A stretch of DNA of 32,358 nucleotides from an uncultured beta proteobacterium (GCA_903828235.1 CAIKLM010000011.1:1-32358); one strand, 5' to 3'. Counted from the first letter of the stretch, positions 7,600-17,094 are shown. The notes: generated by a model not told the origin, from the letters alone. Numbers and translations are program-made.

Positions 7600-9561
7600 A
7601 TGAGCGTCTCACCGCTGATCTCGCTGGGGATGAGGGCCATGGCGGCCAGTTACGCCGGGCTGCAGGTCACCGGCCACAACATCGCCAACGCCAGCGTCGA
7701 GGGCTATTCGCGGCAGAAGGTGGTGCTGACCACCCCCGAGGGGCAGTTCACCGGCGCGGGCTTCTTCGGCCGCGGCGTGATGGTGCAGTCGGTGACGCGG
7801 TCCCACGACGCCATGCTCACGCGCGAGGCGGCCACCGCGCGATCGCTGGCGGCGATGGACTCCGCCCGCCTGACGCAGCTGCGCCGCCTGGAGCAGGTGT
7901 TCCAGCTCGGCGAGAACGGCCCGGGCGCCGCCACCGTCGAGCTGATGGACGCGTTCACCGACCTGGCCAACCGCCCGAACGACCTCTCGACGCGCCAGGT
8001 GGTGCTGGCGCGGGCGCGCGACCTGGCCGACCGCTTCACCGAGGTCGACGACGGGCTCAACGCCGCGCAGGGCGGCGTGGCCGCCGCAATGCGCGTGAGC
8101 GTGCAGCAGATCAACAGCCTGGCCAGCGGCATCGCCGAGGCTAACCGCCGCATCGCCGACCTCAAGGGCCTGGGCCAGCCGGCCAACGACGTGCTCGACG
8201 AGCGCGACCGCCTGATCTCGCGCCTGGCCGAGCAGGTGCAGGTCACGCGCATGGAGGCCGACGACGGCACCATGTCGGTGTTCATCGGTGGCGGCCAGCG
8301 GCTGGTGCTGGGCCGCGAGGCGGTGCAGCTGGAGCTGCAGCAGGACGCCGCCGACCCGTCGCGCCTGGCCGTGGCGCTGGTCGAGAGCGGCACGCGCCGG
8401 GTGCTCGACGAAGGGCTGCTGGCCGGCGGCGCGCTGGCGGGCCTGATGCGCTTCCAGAACGACGACCTCGTGGACGCCCGCGCACGCGTCGGCCAGCTGG
8501 CCGCCAGCGTCGGCGGCGCCGTCAACGCGCAGCAGGTGCTCGGCCTGAACCTGCAGCCGCCGCCCGGCACCGTGCCGTCGCAGCCGATGTTCGCCATCGG
8601 CGGGCCGCAGGTGCTGCCCAACCAGGGCAACCAGCGCACTGGCCCTGGCGCCTTCATCGGCTCGGTGTCGATCGGCATCGACGACCCCGCGCAGCTGCAG
8701 CCCAGCGAGTACGAGCTGCAGGAGAGCGCGCCGGGCTCGGGCGCCTGGGTGCTGACGCGGCTGCGCGACGGCCGCCAGACCGCGGTGGTCGACGGCGACG
8801 TCGTCGACGGCATGCGCATCGACTTCGGCGCGCCGCCGCCGCAGCCCGGCGACCGCTTCCGGTTGCAGCCGGTGTCGCGCGCAGCCAGCGGCTTCGAGGC
8901 GCTGCTCGACGATCCCCTGGACGTCGCCGCCGCGTCGCCGCTGACCGCCAGCGCCAGCCCGGCCAACGTCGGCACCGCCGCGGTGGCCTCGCTGCGCATG
9001 ACGGGCACGCCGCTGGCCGCCGACGCCACGGCCAGCTTCAACTTCGTCAACGACAGCGGCGACTACACCTGGGAACTGCGCGACGGCGGCGGCGCGCTGA
9101 TCGGCAGCGGCGCGGCCACCTGGACGCCCGGCTCGACGCTGCCGCCCGCGGGCACCGACATCAACGGCTTCTCGCTGCGCCTGACGGGCGTGCCCCGCAA
9201 CGGCGACGTGCTCAGCGTCGCACCCACGCCGGCCGGCGCGGTGGCCGCCAGCAACGGCAACGCCAACGCGCTGCAGGCCCTGCGTGACGCCGCCATCACC
9301 GGGGGCCGCACCCCCATCGACGCCTGGAGCGACACGCTGGCCGACATCGGCGTGCGCGTGCAGAGCGGGCAGACGGCCTCGACCATCTCGCAGGCCGTCT
9401 CGCAGGAGGCCGAGGCGCAGCGCGCCGACAAGTCCGAGGTCAACCTCGACGAGGAGGCGGCGCGCCTGATCCAGTACCAGCAGAGCTACCAGGCTGCGGC
9501 CAAGGTGCTCCAGGTGGCGCAGACCGTGTTCCAGCAGCTCATCGACGTCGCCGGCAGGTGA
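7600..9561 (+). CDS. flgK: FlgK, hook-filament junction protein 1
   Basis: FlgK (HAP1) joins the hook to the filament. The product is 653 residues. It has the N-terminal signature SYAGLQVTGHNIANASVEGY followed by SRQKVVL. FlgK-specific helical regions follow (ANDVLDERDRLISRLAEQVQ), then a long central region of variable hypervariable-domain type. The C terminus is NLDEEAARLIQYQQSYQAAA. A strong Shine-Dalgarno AAGGAG at 7585-7590 lies 9 bp before the ATG and overlaps the flgJ stop, which suggests high-level translation. Confidence 0.96.
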   Translation: MSVSPLISLGMRAMAASYAGLQVTGHNIANASVEGYSRQKVVLTTPEGQFTGAGFFGRGVMVQSVTRSHDAMLTREAATARSLAAMDSARLTQLRRLEQVFQLGENGPGAATVELMDAFTDLANRPNDLSTRQVVLARARDLADRFTEVDDGLNAAQGGVAAAMRVSVQQINSLASGIAEANRRIADLKGLGQPANDVLDERDRLISRLAEQVQVTRMEADDGTMSVFIGGGQRLVLGREAVQLELQQDAADPSRLAVALVESGTRRVLDEGLLAGGALAGLMRFQNDDLVDARARVGQLAASVGGAVNAQQVLGLNLQPPPGTVPSQPMFAIGGPQVLPNQGNQRTGPGAFIGSVSIGIDDPAQLQPSEYELQESAPGSGAWVLTRLRDGRQTAVVDGDVVDGMRIDFGAPPPQPGDRFRLQPVSRAASGFEALLDDPLDVAAASPLTASASPANVGTAAVASLRMTGTPLAADATASFNFVNDSGDYTWELRDGGGALIGSGAATWTPGSTLPPAGTDINGFSLRLTGVPRNGDVLSVAPTPAGAVAASNGNANALQALRDAAITGGRTPIDAWSDTLADIGVRVQSGQTASTISQAVSQEAEAQRADKSEVNLDEEAARLIQYQQSYQAAAKVLQVAQTVFQQLIDVAGR

Positions 9562-9566
9562 CCCCC

Positions 9567-10493
9567 ATGCGAATCGCCAGCAACAACGCCTACGAGAGTT
9601 CTGTCGGCAACCTGCAGAAGCGCCAGTCGGCGCTCACCGAGGCGCAGGAGCGCCTGACCAGCGGCAAGCGCGTGCTGCGCCCGAGCGACGACCCGGCCGC
9701 CGCCGCGGTGGCCGAGCGCGCGCTGGCCGCGCAGCAGCGCAGCGAGGCGCAACTGCGCGCGCTGGGCGCCAGCCGCAACGCGATGCAGCTGTCCGAGGCC
9801 GCCCTGGGCGACGGCGGCGAGCTGCTGGCGCAGGCGCGCGAGCTGCTGATGTCGGCCGGCAACGGCAGCTACGCCGACTCTGACCGCGCGTCCATCGCCC
9901 AGGCCATCCGCGGCCTGCGCAACGACCTGCTGGCCGTGGCCAACCGCCAGGACGGCGCGGGCCGCTACCTGTTCGGCGGCCAGGGCGCCGACACGCCGCC
10001 GCTGGTGGACGCCCCCGGTGGCGTGGCCTACGCCGGCACCGACGGGCAGCTGCTGGCGGCCGGCGGCACGGCCACGCCGCTGTCCATCGACGGCCGCGCG
10101 GCCTGGCTGTCCGCCGAGGACCCCGCCGCGCCCGGCACCACCGTGTCGCTGTTCGACGCGCTGGACCGCGTGATCGCCGACCTGGCCACGCCCGGCCGCA
10201 GCGGCGACCAGATCGCGGCCACCGTGAGCCGCGGCCTCGCCGAGTTCGACGTCGCGGGCGACCAGCTGGCCTCGTGGCGCTCGCGCGCGGGCGAGGCGCT
10301 CAACCGCCTCGACGGCCTGGAGCAGCGCGTGCAGCAGGCCAAGCTCGATGCGCAGACCGAGCGTTCCGAAGCCGAGGACCTCGACCTGCTGGCGGCGATC
10401 TCCGATTTCCAGAACCGGCAGTCCGGCTACGATGCGGCGCTCAAGACGTACTCCATCGTCCAGCGGATGAGCCTGTTCGAATACCTGCGCTGA
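9567..10493 (+). CDS. flgL: FlgL, hook-filament junction protein 3
   Basis: FlgL (HAP3) sits between FlgK and the flagellin filament. The 308-residue product has the flagellin-like N terminus MRIASNNAYESSVGNLQKRQ with SALTEAQERLTSGKRVLRPS, then GAGRYLFGGQGADTPP. The C-terminal helix is SDFQNRQSGYDAALKTYSIV. The ATG at 9567 gives the family's usual N terminus, MRI; an in-frame GTG at 9558 overlapping the flgK stop is less likely. It is the last structural flagellar gene of the series. Confidence 0.95.
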   Translation: MRIASNNAYESSVGNLQKRQSALTEAQERLTSGKRVLRPSDDPAAAAVAERALAAQQRSEAQLRALGASRNAMQLSEAALGDGGELLAQARELLMSAGNGSYADSDRASIAQAIRGLRNDLLAVANRQDGAGRYLFGGQGADTPPLVDAPGGVAYAGTDGQLLAAGGTATPLSIDGRAAWLSAEDPAAPGTTVSLFDALDRVIADLATPGRSGDQIAATVSRGLAEFDVAGDQLASWRSRAGEALNRLDGLEQRVQQAKLDAQTERSEAEDLDLLAAISDFQNRQSGYDAALKTYSIVQRMSLFEYLR

Positions 10494-10521
10494 CACACCG
10501 GCCCCTCTTCCGGACGACTCC

Positions 10522-11811
10522 ATGTTCGAGCAAACCGTGCTGGACCACCTGGTCCTGGGCTACAGCCCCATCGTCGATCGCCAGCGCGCCGTGGTGGCGA
10601 CGCGGCTGACCGTCTTTCCCGAGCGGCCCGACGCCGTGCCCGACGTGGCCCAGCTGCAGCAGGCGCTGCAGCAGGTGTGGCCGGCGCCGTCCGCGGCGGC
10701 CGACCTGAAGCTCACGCTGCGGCCGCTGCAGCCGGCCGGCGGCGCGGCCACCGCGCCGGCCCGCACCGGGCTCACGCCGGTGTCGCTCAACCTCGCGGGC
10801 GAGTCGCTCGTCCAGGCCGCGCTGCGCGTGGCGCCGGTGCCGCACCTGATGATCGAGGTGCCGTCGTTCATGGCCACCGACGCCGCGCTGGCGCCGGCGC
10901 TGCGCGAGCAGCACGCCGCCGGCGGCATCCTGCTCATCAAGGGCCGCCCGCTGAGCCCGGTGGCGCCCGAGGTGCTGGCCTGCTTCAGCCACGTCCTCAT
11001 CGAGGCCGCCGAAGACCGCCGCGGTGCACTGGCGCCCGCGCCCGGCGTGCGCCAGGTCAGCACCGTCACGGCCGGCGTGCGCACCGCGGCCGATGCCGAG
11101 GCGGCCTTCCACCGCGGCGCCATCGCGGTGCAGGGCTGGCCCTTCGACGACCCGCTGCCCGCGGCCAGCGCGCGCGGCAAGGTGGCCACCGACATCCAGG
11201 TGGTGATGGAGCTGATCCAGGGCGTCGACCGCGAGCAGCCCGTGGCCCAGCTCGAGGCGGTGCTCAAGCGCGACCCGACGCTGGCCTTCCGGCTGCTGCG
11301 CTACCTGAACTCGGCGGCCTTCGGGCTGCGCGCCGAGGTCACCAGCTTCGGCCACGCCATCATGTTGCTGGGCTACGCGCGCCTGAAGCGCTGGCTGGTG
11401 CTGCTGCTGGCCTCGTCGAGCAAGGGCGCCAACGCGCGGCCGCTGCTGTTCGCGGCCGTGCGCCGTGGGCTCATGATGGAGGAGCTCGGCCGCGCGCAGA
11501 GCGACGCCGAGATGCGCGGCGAGATGTTCATCTGCGGCGTCTTCTCGCTGCTGGACAAGTTGCTGCAGCAGCCCGCCAGGGAGCTGATGGGCAGCGTGCC
11601 CGTGCCCGAGCGCGTGCGCCAGACCCTGCTGGCCGAGCCCGGCAGCGGGCCCGGTGGCCCCTACGGCCCGTACCTCGAGCTCGTGCGGGCGATCGAGGGC
11701 GAATCCCTGTTCGACATCCGCGAGTGCACGGAGCGGCTGCTGCTGGGTCCGGGTGAGGTCAACCGCGCGCTGCTGGCGTCGCTGCGCCAGGCGCAGCAGC
11801 TCGACGGATGA
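10522..11811 (+). CDS. EAL-HDOD (YuxH-type) signalling protein with degenerate EAL
   Basis: The 429-residue product resembles the YuxH-like family. It has an N-terminal EAL-type domain (about residues 5-215) and a C-terminal HDOD domain (about 220-415). The EAL motif and the DDFG-type metal-binding residues are absent, so phosphodiesterase activity is unlikely; the N-terminal half may only bind c-di-GMP or protein. The HDOD part has a clear core, PVAQLEAVLKRDPTLAFRLL followed by RYLNSAAFGLR. HDOD proteins usually act as signalling adaptors. It starts 28 bp after flgL and overlaps the next gene by 4 bp (ATGA at 11808-11811), so it probably belongs to the tail of the flagellar transcript. Confidence 0.85.
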   Translation: MFEQTVLDHLVLGYSPIVDRQRAVVATRLTVFPERPDAVPDVAQLQQALQQVWPAPSAAADLKLTLRPLQPAGGAATAPARTGLTPVSLNLAGESLVQAALRVAPVPHLMIEVPSFMATDAALAPALREQHAAGGILLIKGRPLSPVAPEVLACFSHVLIEAAEDRRGALAPAPGVRQVSTVTAGVRTAADAEAAFHRGAIAVQGWPFDDPLPAASARGKVATDIQVVMELIQGVDREQPVAQLEAVLKRDPTLAFRLLRYLNSAAFGLRAEVTSFGHAIMLLGYARLKRWLVLLLASSSKGANARPLLFAAVRRGLMMEELGRAQSDAEMRGEMFICGVFSLLDKLLQQPARELMGSVPVPERVRQTLLAEPGSGPGGPYGPYLELVRAIEGESLFDIRECTERLLLGPGEVNRALLASLRQAQQLDG

Positions 11812-14800
11812 GCACCGGGCGCGGCCGCGCCGTGCCCGAGCGTGCTGCGCCCGTGGCGCAGGCGCCGGCCGGCGGGGCCGCCGGCGTGCCCCCGCTGCTC
11901 CAGGGGCTGTGGGATTCCGCGATGCCCGCGATGCTGCGCGGCCCGGACTTCCGCGTCGTCGATGCCAACGAGGCCCTGGCCCAGCTGCTGGGCCGGCCCC
12001 GCGCACGGCTGCGCGGCCTCGACCCCGTCGCCTGGCTGCCGCCGGAGGACCGCGAACTCGCGCGGCAGGAGCGGCGGCTGGCCGGGCCCGGCGCCGCCGC
12101 GCGATGCCGCATGGCCGACCGCGACGGGCGCATGCGCTGGTTCACGCCCACGGTGCTGCCCGTGGCCGAGCCGGGCCGGCCGGCCCGCTGGCTGGTGCTG
12201 CTGCACGACGACACCGCCGAGCACGACGCCCGCGAGCAGGCGCGCCGCGCCGACGCCGAGCTCGGCCAGTGGTTCGAACTCAGCCCGGTCGGCATGCTGG
12301 TCTACGACAGCCACGGGCTGGTGCTGCGCAGCAACGCCGCCTTCGAGGCCCTGGTCGACCGCGTGCCCGAGGTGCTGCAGGGCGCCGCACCGGCGCTCCA
12401 GCAGCTGCTGGGCTGGGTGGCCTCTCCGGGTGGCGGTTCGCTCGAGGCGGCCCTGGTGCCGGGCGCGCGCGCGATCGAGCGGCTGGCCGCGTGGCCGGGG
12501 CCGCGCGGCCTGCGGCGCCTGTGGGCGCGGCTGTCGTGCCACGGGGGGCAGTCGGGCGAGACGAGGGTCATGGCGGTGGTGCAGGACCGCAGCGCCGAGG
12601 AGGAGCGCGACCGCGCCTACCGCGAGATGGGCCTGCTGATGGACAGCGGCAGCATCGGCGTGGCCACCTTCGACCCCGCCCAGGGCTGGCTGCTGCCGCC
12701 GCCGGCCGGTGCCGCTGGCGCGCCCGGCGGTGCCACGCAGGCCAGCGCCCTGGTGGGCGTCAGCCGCGACGCCGTGCTGCCGGAGTCGCGCCCCGACTAC
12801 GAGCGGCTGCTGCAGGCGCTGAAGCAGGGCGAGGCCGCTGACATCACTTACGCCGTGCGCCACCCCGAGCTGGGCCAGCGCTGGCTGCGGACGCGGGTGA
12901 GCCCGCACCCGGGCGGCGAGGGCGCGCGCGCCACCTCCGTGATCACGCGTGACATCACCGACCAGCACGGCGCCAAGCTGCGCAGCGAGCGCCTGATGCA
13001 CGAGATGACCACCGTGCTCGACAGTTCGCCGGCCGGCGTGGCCTACCTGCGCGGGCCGGCGCTGGTGCGCTGCAACCGGCGCTTCGAGCGCATGCTGGGC
13101 TTCGCTGCCGGGGCCGCGGCCGGCGCCTCGCTCGAGGAGATCCTGGCCCGCAGCGTCGGCCCCGTGAGCGCCGTGCAGGACGCGCTGGCGGCGCTGGCCG
13201 AGGGCCGCACCTTCGAGGCCGAGCTGCCGCTGCTGCGCGAGGACGGCCAGCCGCGCTGGTACTCGTTCAGCGTGCGCCGCGCCGGGCCGGCCGGCGAGCA
13301 GGCCGAGGCCGTGGCCGTGCTCACCGACATCACGCGGCTGAAGGCGCAGCAGGCCGAGCTCGAGAAGTCGGTGCGCGACCGCGAGCTCATGTTCAACGTC
13401 TCCGAGGTCGGCATCGTCTGGCAGCGCGGCACCCGCATCGAGCGCGCCAACCAGGCCATGGCGCAGCTCAGCGGCTGGAGCGCCACCGAGCTGGCCACGC
13501 TGGACCCCGCCGAGCTCTACGCCGACACGCGCAGCTGCGTCGAGTTCGAGGCCCGCATCGCGCAGGGTCTGCAGGGCCAGGGGCGCTTCCTCGGCGAGCG
13601 GCTGCTCAAGCGCCGCGACGGCACCCGCGTCTGGGTGCAGGTGGCGGTGCGCCAGGTCGACCCCGAGGACGCCGAGGCGGGCGTGATCAGCAGCTTCGTC
13701 GACATCGACGAGCGCCGGCGCGCGCGCGAGTCGCTGGCCGAGCAGGCCGAGCGCACGCGCGCGATCCTCGACTCGGTGCTGGTGGGCATCGTCACGGTGT
13801 CGGAGCGCGGCATCGAGTGGATGAACCGCTCGGCGCGGCGCATGTTCGCCGGCGAGCTGGCCGACTTCCTGGGCGAGCCGATGTCCATCGTCGCCACGCC
13901 CGAGCCGGAGCATCCGCTGCGGCGCACCGACTGGCTGGCCGTGCTCGCGGAAGGCACGGCCGAGACCTTCGAGTGCCGCCTGCGCGGCCGCGACGGCCGC
14001 GAGTTCTGGGTGGCCGGCAACGCCGTGCTCAGCCGGGGCGCCAGCGGCGGGCGCGAGCTCACCTTCGCGCTGCTCGACATCGAGCGCCGCCGCCAGGCCG
14101 AGCTGCGCATCGCCGAGGCCCAGGCCTCGCTGCAGCGGGTGATCGAGACGGCGCCGGCGGCCATCGCGCTGTTCGACGCCGACACCCTGGCGCTGCGGCA
14201 GGCCAACCAGACGGCGACGGCCTTCCTGGGCACCGGCCTGGCCGAGGGCCGCACCGTGGCCGATGTGGCCGATGCCGGGCTGGCCGCGTCACTGGCCGGC
14301 TGGCTGCGCGCCGTGGCCGCCAGCGGCGAGCAGCAGCGCCACGAGTGGCGCCACGGCGCCGACGACGCGGCCGAGGCCCAGGTATGGGACTGCCGGCTCG
14401 CGCCGCTGTCAGAGCCCGGCGAGCCGCGCTCGCCGCTGGTGCTGCTGGTGGCCAGCGACGTCACCGAGCAGCGCGCCGCCGAGCAGGCGCGGCTGCAGGC
14501 CGCCATCGCGCAGCGCGAGGTGCTGGTGCGCGAGGTGCACCACCGCATCAAGAACAACCTGCAGGGCGTGGCCGGCCTGCTGATGCAGACGGCCGGCAAG
14601 CACCCCGAGGTGCGCGACATCCTGACCGACGCCGTCGGCCAGGTGCAGGCCATCGCGCAGGTGTACGGCCTGCAGATGGGCCGCACCGGTCCGCTGGGCG
14701 TGGCCGGGCTGCTGCGGGCGGTGACGGCCTCGCTGGCGCGCATGGCCGGCCGCACGATCGACGTGCAGGTGGTGGGCGAGGTGCCGCACGAGCTGCCCGA

Positions 14801-15134
14801 GAACGAGTCCATCCCGATCGCGCTGACGCTCAACGAGCTCGTCGGCAACGCGCTGCGCCACGGCGAGGGCGGCGACGTGCGCTGCACCCTGGCCGCCGCG
14901 GGCGACGCCGTGGTGCTGGGCATCGCCGGCCGCGGCCGCCTGCCGGCGGGCTTCGAGCTGCAGCGCGCGGGTCGCAGCAACGTGGCCGGGCTGGGCCTGG
15001 TGCGCGCGCTGCTGCCGCGGCGCAGCAGCCGCTTCGCCCTGGAGCAGGTGGGCGACGAGGTCGTGGCGCGCGTCGAGCTGTGGGCACCGGCGGTGCAGCT
15101 GCCGGTGGCGGCCCCCCCAGGAACCGACCGCTGA
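11808..15134 (+). CDS. Soluble multi-PAS HisKA_2-type histidine kinase
   Basis: This 1108-residue product has about seven consecutive PAS-like modules (roughly residues 25-900), several ending in DIT/DVTEQ-type linkers. A HisKA_2 dimerisation domain follows with the phosphoacceptor block REVHHRIKNNLQGVAGLL (His911/His912), then a HATPase_c domain. The N box is present (LTLNELVGNALRHG, about residue 1003), and a G2-like GLGLVRAL follows. The G1 box that normally reads DxGxG is GIAGRGRLP (about 1034), so ATP binding may be impaired. I see no membrane segment, so it should be cytoplasmic. It overlaps the EAL-HDOD gene by 4 bp and lies just upstream of an ANTAR regulator, the usual partner of HisKA_2 kinases (compare EutW-EutV). 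Confidence 0.88.
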   Translation: MSTGRGRAVPERAAPVAQAPAGGAAGVPPLLQGLWDSAMPAMLRGPDFRVVDANEALAQLLGRPRARLRGLDPVAWLPPEDRELARQERRLAGPGAAARCRMADRDGRMRWFTPTVLPVAEPGRPARWLVLLHDDTAEHDAREQARRADAELGQWFELSPVGMLVYDSHGLVLRSNAAFEALVDRVPEVLQGAAPALQQLLGWVASPGGGSLEAALVPGARAIERLAAWPGPRGLRRLWARLSCHGGQSGETRVMAVVQDRSAEEERDRAYREMGLLMDSGSIGVATFDPAQGWLLPPPAGAAGAPGGATQASALVGVSRDAVLPESRPDYERLLQALKQGEAADITYAVRHPELGQRWLRTRVSPHPGGEGARATSVITRDITDQHGAKLRSERLMHEMTTVLDSSPAGVAYLRGPALVRCNRRFERMLGFAAGAAAGASLEEILARSVGPVSAVQDALAALAEGRTFEAELPLLREDGQPRWYSFSVRRAGPAGEQAEAVAVLTDITRLKAQQAELEKSVRDRELMFNVSEVGIVWQRGTRIERANQAMAQLSGWSATELATLDPAELYADTRSCVEFEARIAQGLQGQGRFLGERLLKRRDGTRVWVQVAVRQVDPEDAEAGVISSFVDIDERRRARESLAEQAERTRAILDSVLVGIVTVSERGIEWMNRSARRMFAGELADFLGEPMSIVATPEPEHPLRRTDWLAVLAEGTAETFECRLRGRDGREFWVAGNAVLSRGASGGRELTFALLDIERRRQAELRIAEAQASLQRVIETAPAAIALFDADTLALRQANQTATAFLGTGLAEGRTVADVADAGLAASLAGWLRAVAASGEQQRHEWRHGADDAAEAQVWDCRLAPLSEPGEPRSPLVLLVASDVTEQRAAEQARLQAAIAQREVLVREVHHRIKNNLQGVAGLLMQTAGKHPEVRDILTDAVGQVQAIAQVYGLQMGRTGPLGVAGLLRAVTASLARMAGRTIDVQVVGEVPHELPENESIPIALTLNELVGNALRHGEGGDVRCTLAAAGDAVVLGIAGRGRLPAGFELQRAGRSNVAGLGLVRALLPRRSSRFALEQVGDEVVARVELWAPAVQLPVAAPPGTDR

Positions 15135-15162
15135 GAGGCCGCATTGCGGCGGGCCGATGGGT

Positions 15163-15168
15163 GACAAT
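15163..15168 (+). promoter_or_regulatory. -10-like hexamer 6 nt before the ANTAR regulator start
   Basis: GACAAT at 15163-15168 is followed by six bases (CGGCGC) and then the ATG at 15175. This spacing would put transcription initiation at or next to the start codon, giving a leaderless message. No good -35 box is visible. The same geometry recurs at three other places in the window. Confidence 0.35.
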
Positions 15169-15174
15169 CGGCGC

Positions 15175-15852
15175 ATGCCGCCGCCGAGTGTCCCGGATGC
15201 CCCGCATCTGCCCGCCGCCCCGCCGGGCAAGGGCCGCGTGCTGGTCGTCGACGACGACCGCCTGGTGCTGGCGACCGTCACGCAGGGCCTGTCCGACGCC
15301 GGCTACGACGTCATCGACGCCGACAATGGCGACGACGCCATCCTGCTGGCGCGCCGGCACCGTCCCGAGCTGGCGCTGCTCGACATCCGCATGCCCGGCA
15401 TGACCGGCTTCGACGTCGCCGAGACGCTGCGCGACAAGTACGGCATCCCGTTCATGTTCCTCTCGGCCTTCGCCGACGAGCAGACGCTGGCCACCGTCAA
15501 GGCCCTGGGTGCGCTGGCCTACCTGGTCAAGCCGCTCGAGGTGGGGCAGATCGTGCCGGCGGTGGAGGCCGCCTTCGGCCGCCTGCGCCGCGAGGGCGCG
15601 GCCGCCGCGGGCCCTGCGGCAGTGGCGCGTCCGGCGGGCGACGGCCCGCGGCCGGCCGCCACGGCCGCCGCCCCCGCGGCCGACCCGCTGGCCGACCCCG
15701 TGCCCCTGGCCGTGGGCGTGCTGATGCACCGCTTCTCGCTGACGCGGGCGCAGGCGCTGCAGCGGCTGCAGCGCCAGGCCCGTGAGCAGGGGCTTGCCCC
15801 GGCCCAGCAGGCCGAGCGCGTGCTGGTGGCGGTGGAACAGCTGTCGGGCTGA
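15175..15852 (+). CDS. Response regulator with REC and ANTAR RNA-binding domains
   Basis: The 225-residue product has an N-terminal receiver domain (about residues 20-140). The acidic triad is Asp26-28, the phosphoacceptor is Asp70 (LALLDIRMPG), and the conserved lysine is in AYLVKPLE. After an alanine/proline-rich linker comes an ANTAR domain (about 172-222) with the typical PLAVGVLMHRFSLTRAQAL stretch. ANTAR proteins bind paired hexaloop hairpins in RNA and prevent termination. Its likely input is the HisKA_2 kinase immediately upstream. I chose the ATG at 15175 because of the -10-like hexamer 6 nt before it; an in-frame ATG at 15157 would add six residues. It converges on the next gene with an 18-bp gap. 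Confidence 0.9.
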   Translation: MPPPSVPDAPHLPAAPPGKGRVLVVDDDRLVLATVTQGLSDAGYDVIDADNGDDAILLARRHRPELALLDIRMPGMTGFDVAETLRDKYGIPFMFLSAFADEQTLATVKALGALAYLVKPLEVGQIVPAVEAAFGRLRREGAAAAGPAAVARPAGDGPRPAATAAAPAADPLADPVPLAVGVLMHRFSLTRAQALQRLQRQAREQGLAPAQQAERVLVAVEQLSG

Positions 15853-15870
15853 GCGCAGCCGCGCCGCCGC

Positions 15871-17088
15871 TCAGCCCGCGCCCAGCACGACGTGGAAGCT
15901 GGCGCCGCGCCCCGGCTCCGATTCGGCCCACACGCGCCCGTCGTGGCGCTCGACGATGCGCCGCACCGAGGCCAGTCCGACGCCATGGCCCGGGAAGTCG
16001 CTGGCGCTGTGCAGCCGCTGGAACAGGCCGAACAGGCGGTCGGCCGAGCGCATGTCGAAGCCGGCGCCGTTGTCGCGCACGACGAAGCCCAGGCCGGGCG
16101 CGTCGACGGTGGCCTCGCGCCGCAGCTCGATGCGGGGGTGGGCGGCCTTGGCGGTGTACTTCCAGGCGTTGCCCAGCAGGTTGTCGAGCACCAGACGCAG
16201 CAGCGTGGGGTCGCCATGGGCGCGCAGCCCGGGCTCGATCTCGACCTCGACGTTGCGGTCGGGCGCCCCGCGGCGCAGATCGTCGATCACGAAGCCGGCC
16301 ATCTGCGACACGTCGACGGGTTGCCGTGCCAGCGGCTGCTGCGACAGGCGGGCCAGCGCCAGCATGGCGTCGATCATCAGGTTCATGCGCGCGGCCGCCC
16401 CGAGCACGCGGTCGAGGTGGTCGTTGCCGACGCGGTCCAGTTGCGGGCCGTAGTCTTCCTTGACGATGCGCGTGAAGCCCTCGACCACGCGCAGCGGCGC
16501 GCGCAGGTCGTGCGACAGCGTGAAGCCGAAGCTCTCGGCCTCGCTGCGCGGGCCGGCCTCGGCGGCCGGCGGCGCCGCGGGCGCGGCCTGCCACGCCAGC
16601 AGCCAGCCCGGCCCGCCCAGCAGCCGCCAGGCGGACGCCGCGTCGGCCCCGGCTGCCAGCACCCGCTCGCGCAGGCCGGCGGGCCAGGCCTGCTCGCCGC
16701 ACCCCGGCCAGGCTTGGCGCGCGGCAGCGTTGGCAGCGCGCCAGCGCCAGCCGTCGCCCTCGGCCGCCAGCAGCACCGCGGGCCCGTGCAGGGCCTCGGC
16801 CAGGGCCAGCGTGGCGGTCTCGTCCGGTGCCGGTGTGGCGGCGGGCGGCGGCGGGGCCGCCGCGGCGCGGCGCGCCAAGCCCAGCCGGTAGGCGAGTGCG
16901 GCGGCCAGCGCACCCAGGGCCACGGCCACCGCGCCCACGGTGAGCACGGCCACCGCCCCGAGGCCTCCGTCGGCCGCCAGCGCCGCCTGGGGGGTGCCCA
17001 GCGCGACCGTCAGCATCGCCGCCGCTGCCGGCCCGGCCGCACGCCGGGGCGCCGTCGGGCGGTCGGGGGGCAGGCTCGGCGTGGGCAT
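15871..17088 (-). CDS. Membrane-anchored sensor histidine kinase
   Basis: The 405-residue product has an N-terminal hydrophobic stretch (about residues 42-68, probably one membrane helix), then a proline/alanine linker and a weakly conserved sensor segment (about 90-170, possibly PAS-like). HisKA follows with the H box LSHDLRAPLR (phosphoacceptor His193). The HATPase domain has an intact N box (NLLGNAWKYT), G1 (DNGAGFDM), F box (LFGLFQRLH) and G2 (GHGVGLASV). This C-terminal half resembles phytochrome-type kinases. It has no receiver domain, and the nearest partners are the divergent Hpt and REC-GGDEF-EAL genes. An internal Met at residue 25 is an alternative start. Confidence 0.88.
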   Translation of the reverse strand: MPTPSLPPDRPTAPRRAAGPAAAAMLTVALGTPQAALAADGGLGAVAVLTVGAVAVALGALAAALAYRLGLARRAAAAPPPPAATPAPDETATLALAEALHGPAVLLAAEGDGWRWRAANAAARQAWPGCGEQAWPAGLRERVLAAGADAASAWRLLGGPGWLLAWQAAPAAPPAAEAGPRSEAESFGFTLSHDLRAPLRVVEGFTRIVKEDYGPQLDRVGNDHLDRVLGAAARMNLMIDAMLALARLSQQPLARQPVDVSQMAGFVIDDLRRGAPDRNVEVEIEPGLRAHGDPTLLRLVLDNLLGNAWKYTAKAAHPRIELRREATVDAPGLGFVVRDNGAGFDMRSADRLFGLFQRLHSASDFPGHGVGLASVRRIVERHDGRVWAESEPGRGASFHVVLGAG

Positions 17089-17094
17089 CGCGGG

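Noticed and set aside
11661-13913. 750-codon open frame on the minus strand opposite the seven-PAS kinase
   Set aside because: Same reason: repetitive composition, no motifs, and the plus strand encodes recognisable PAS modules.
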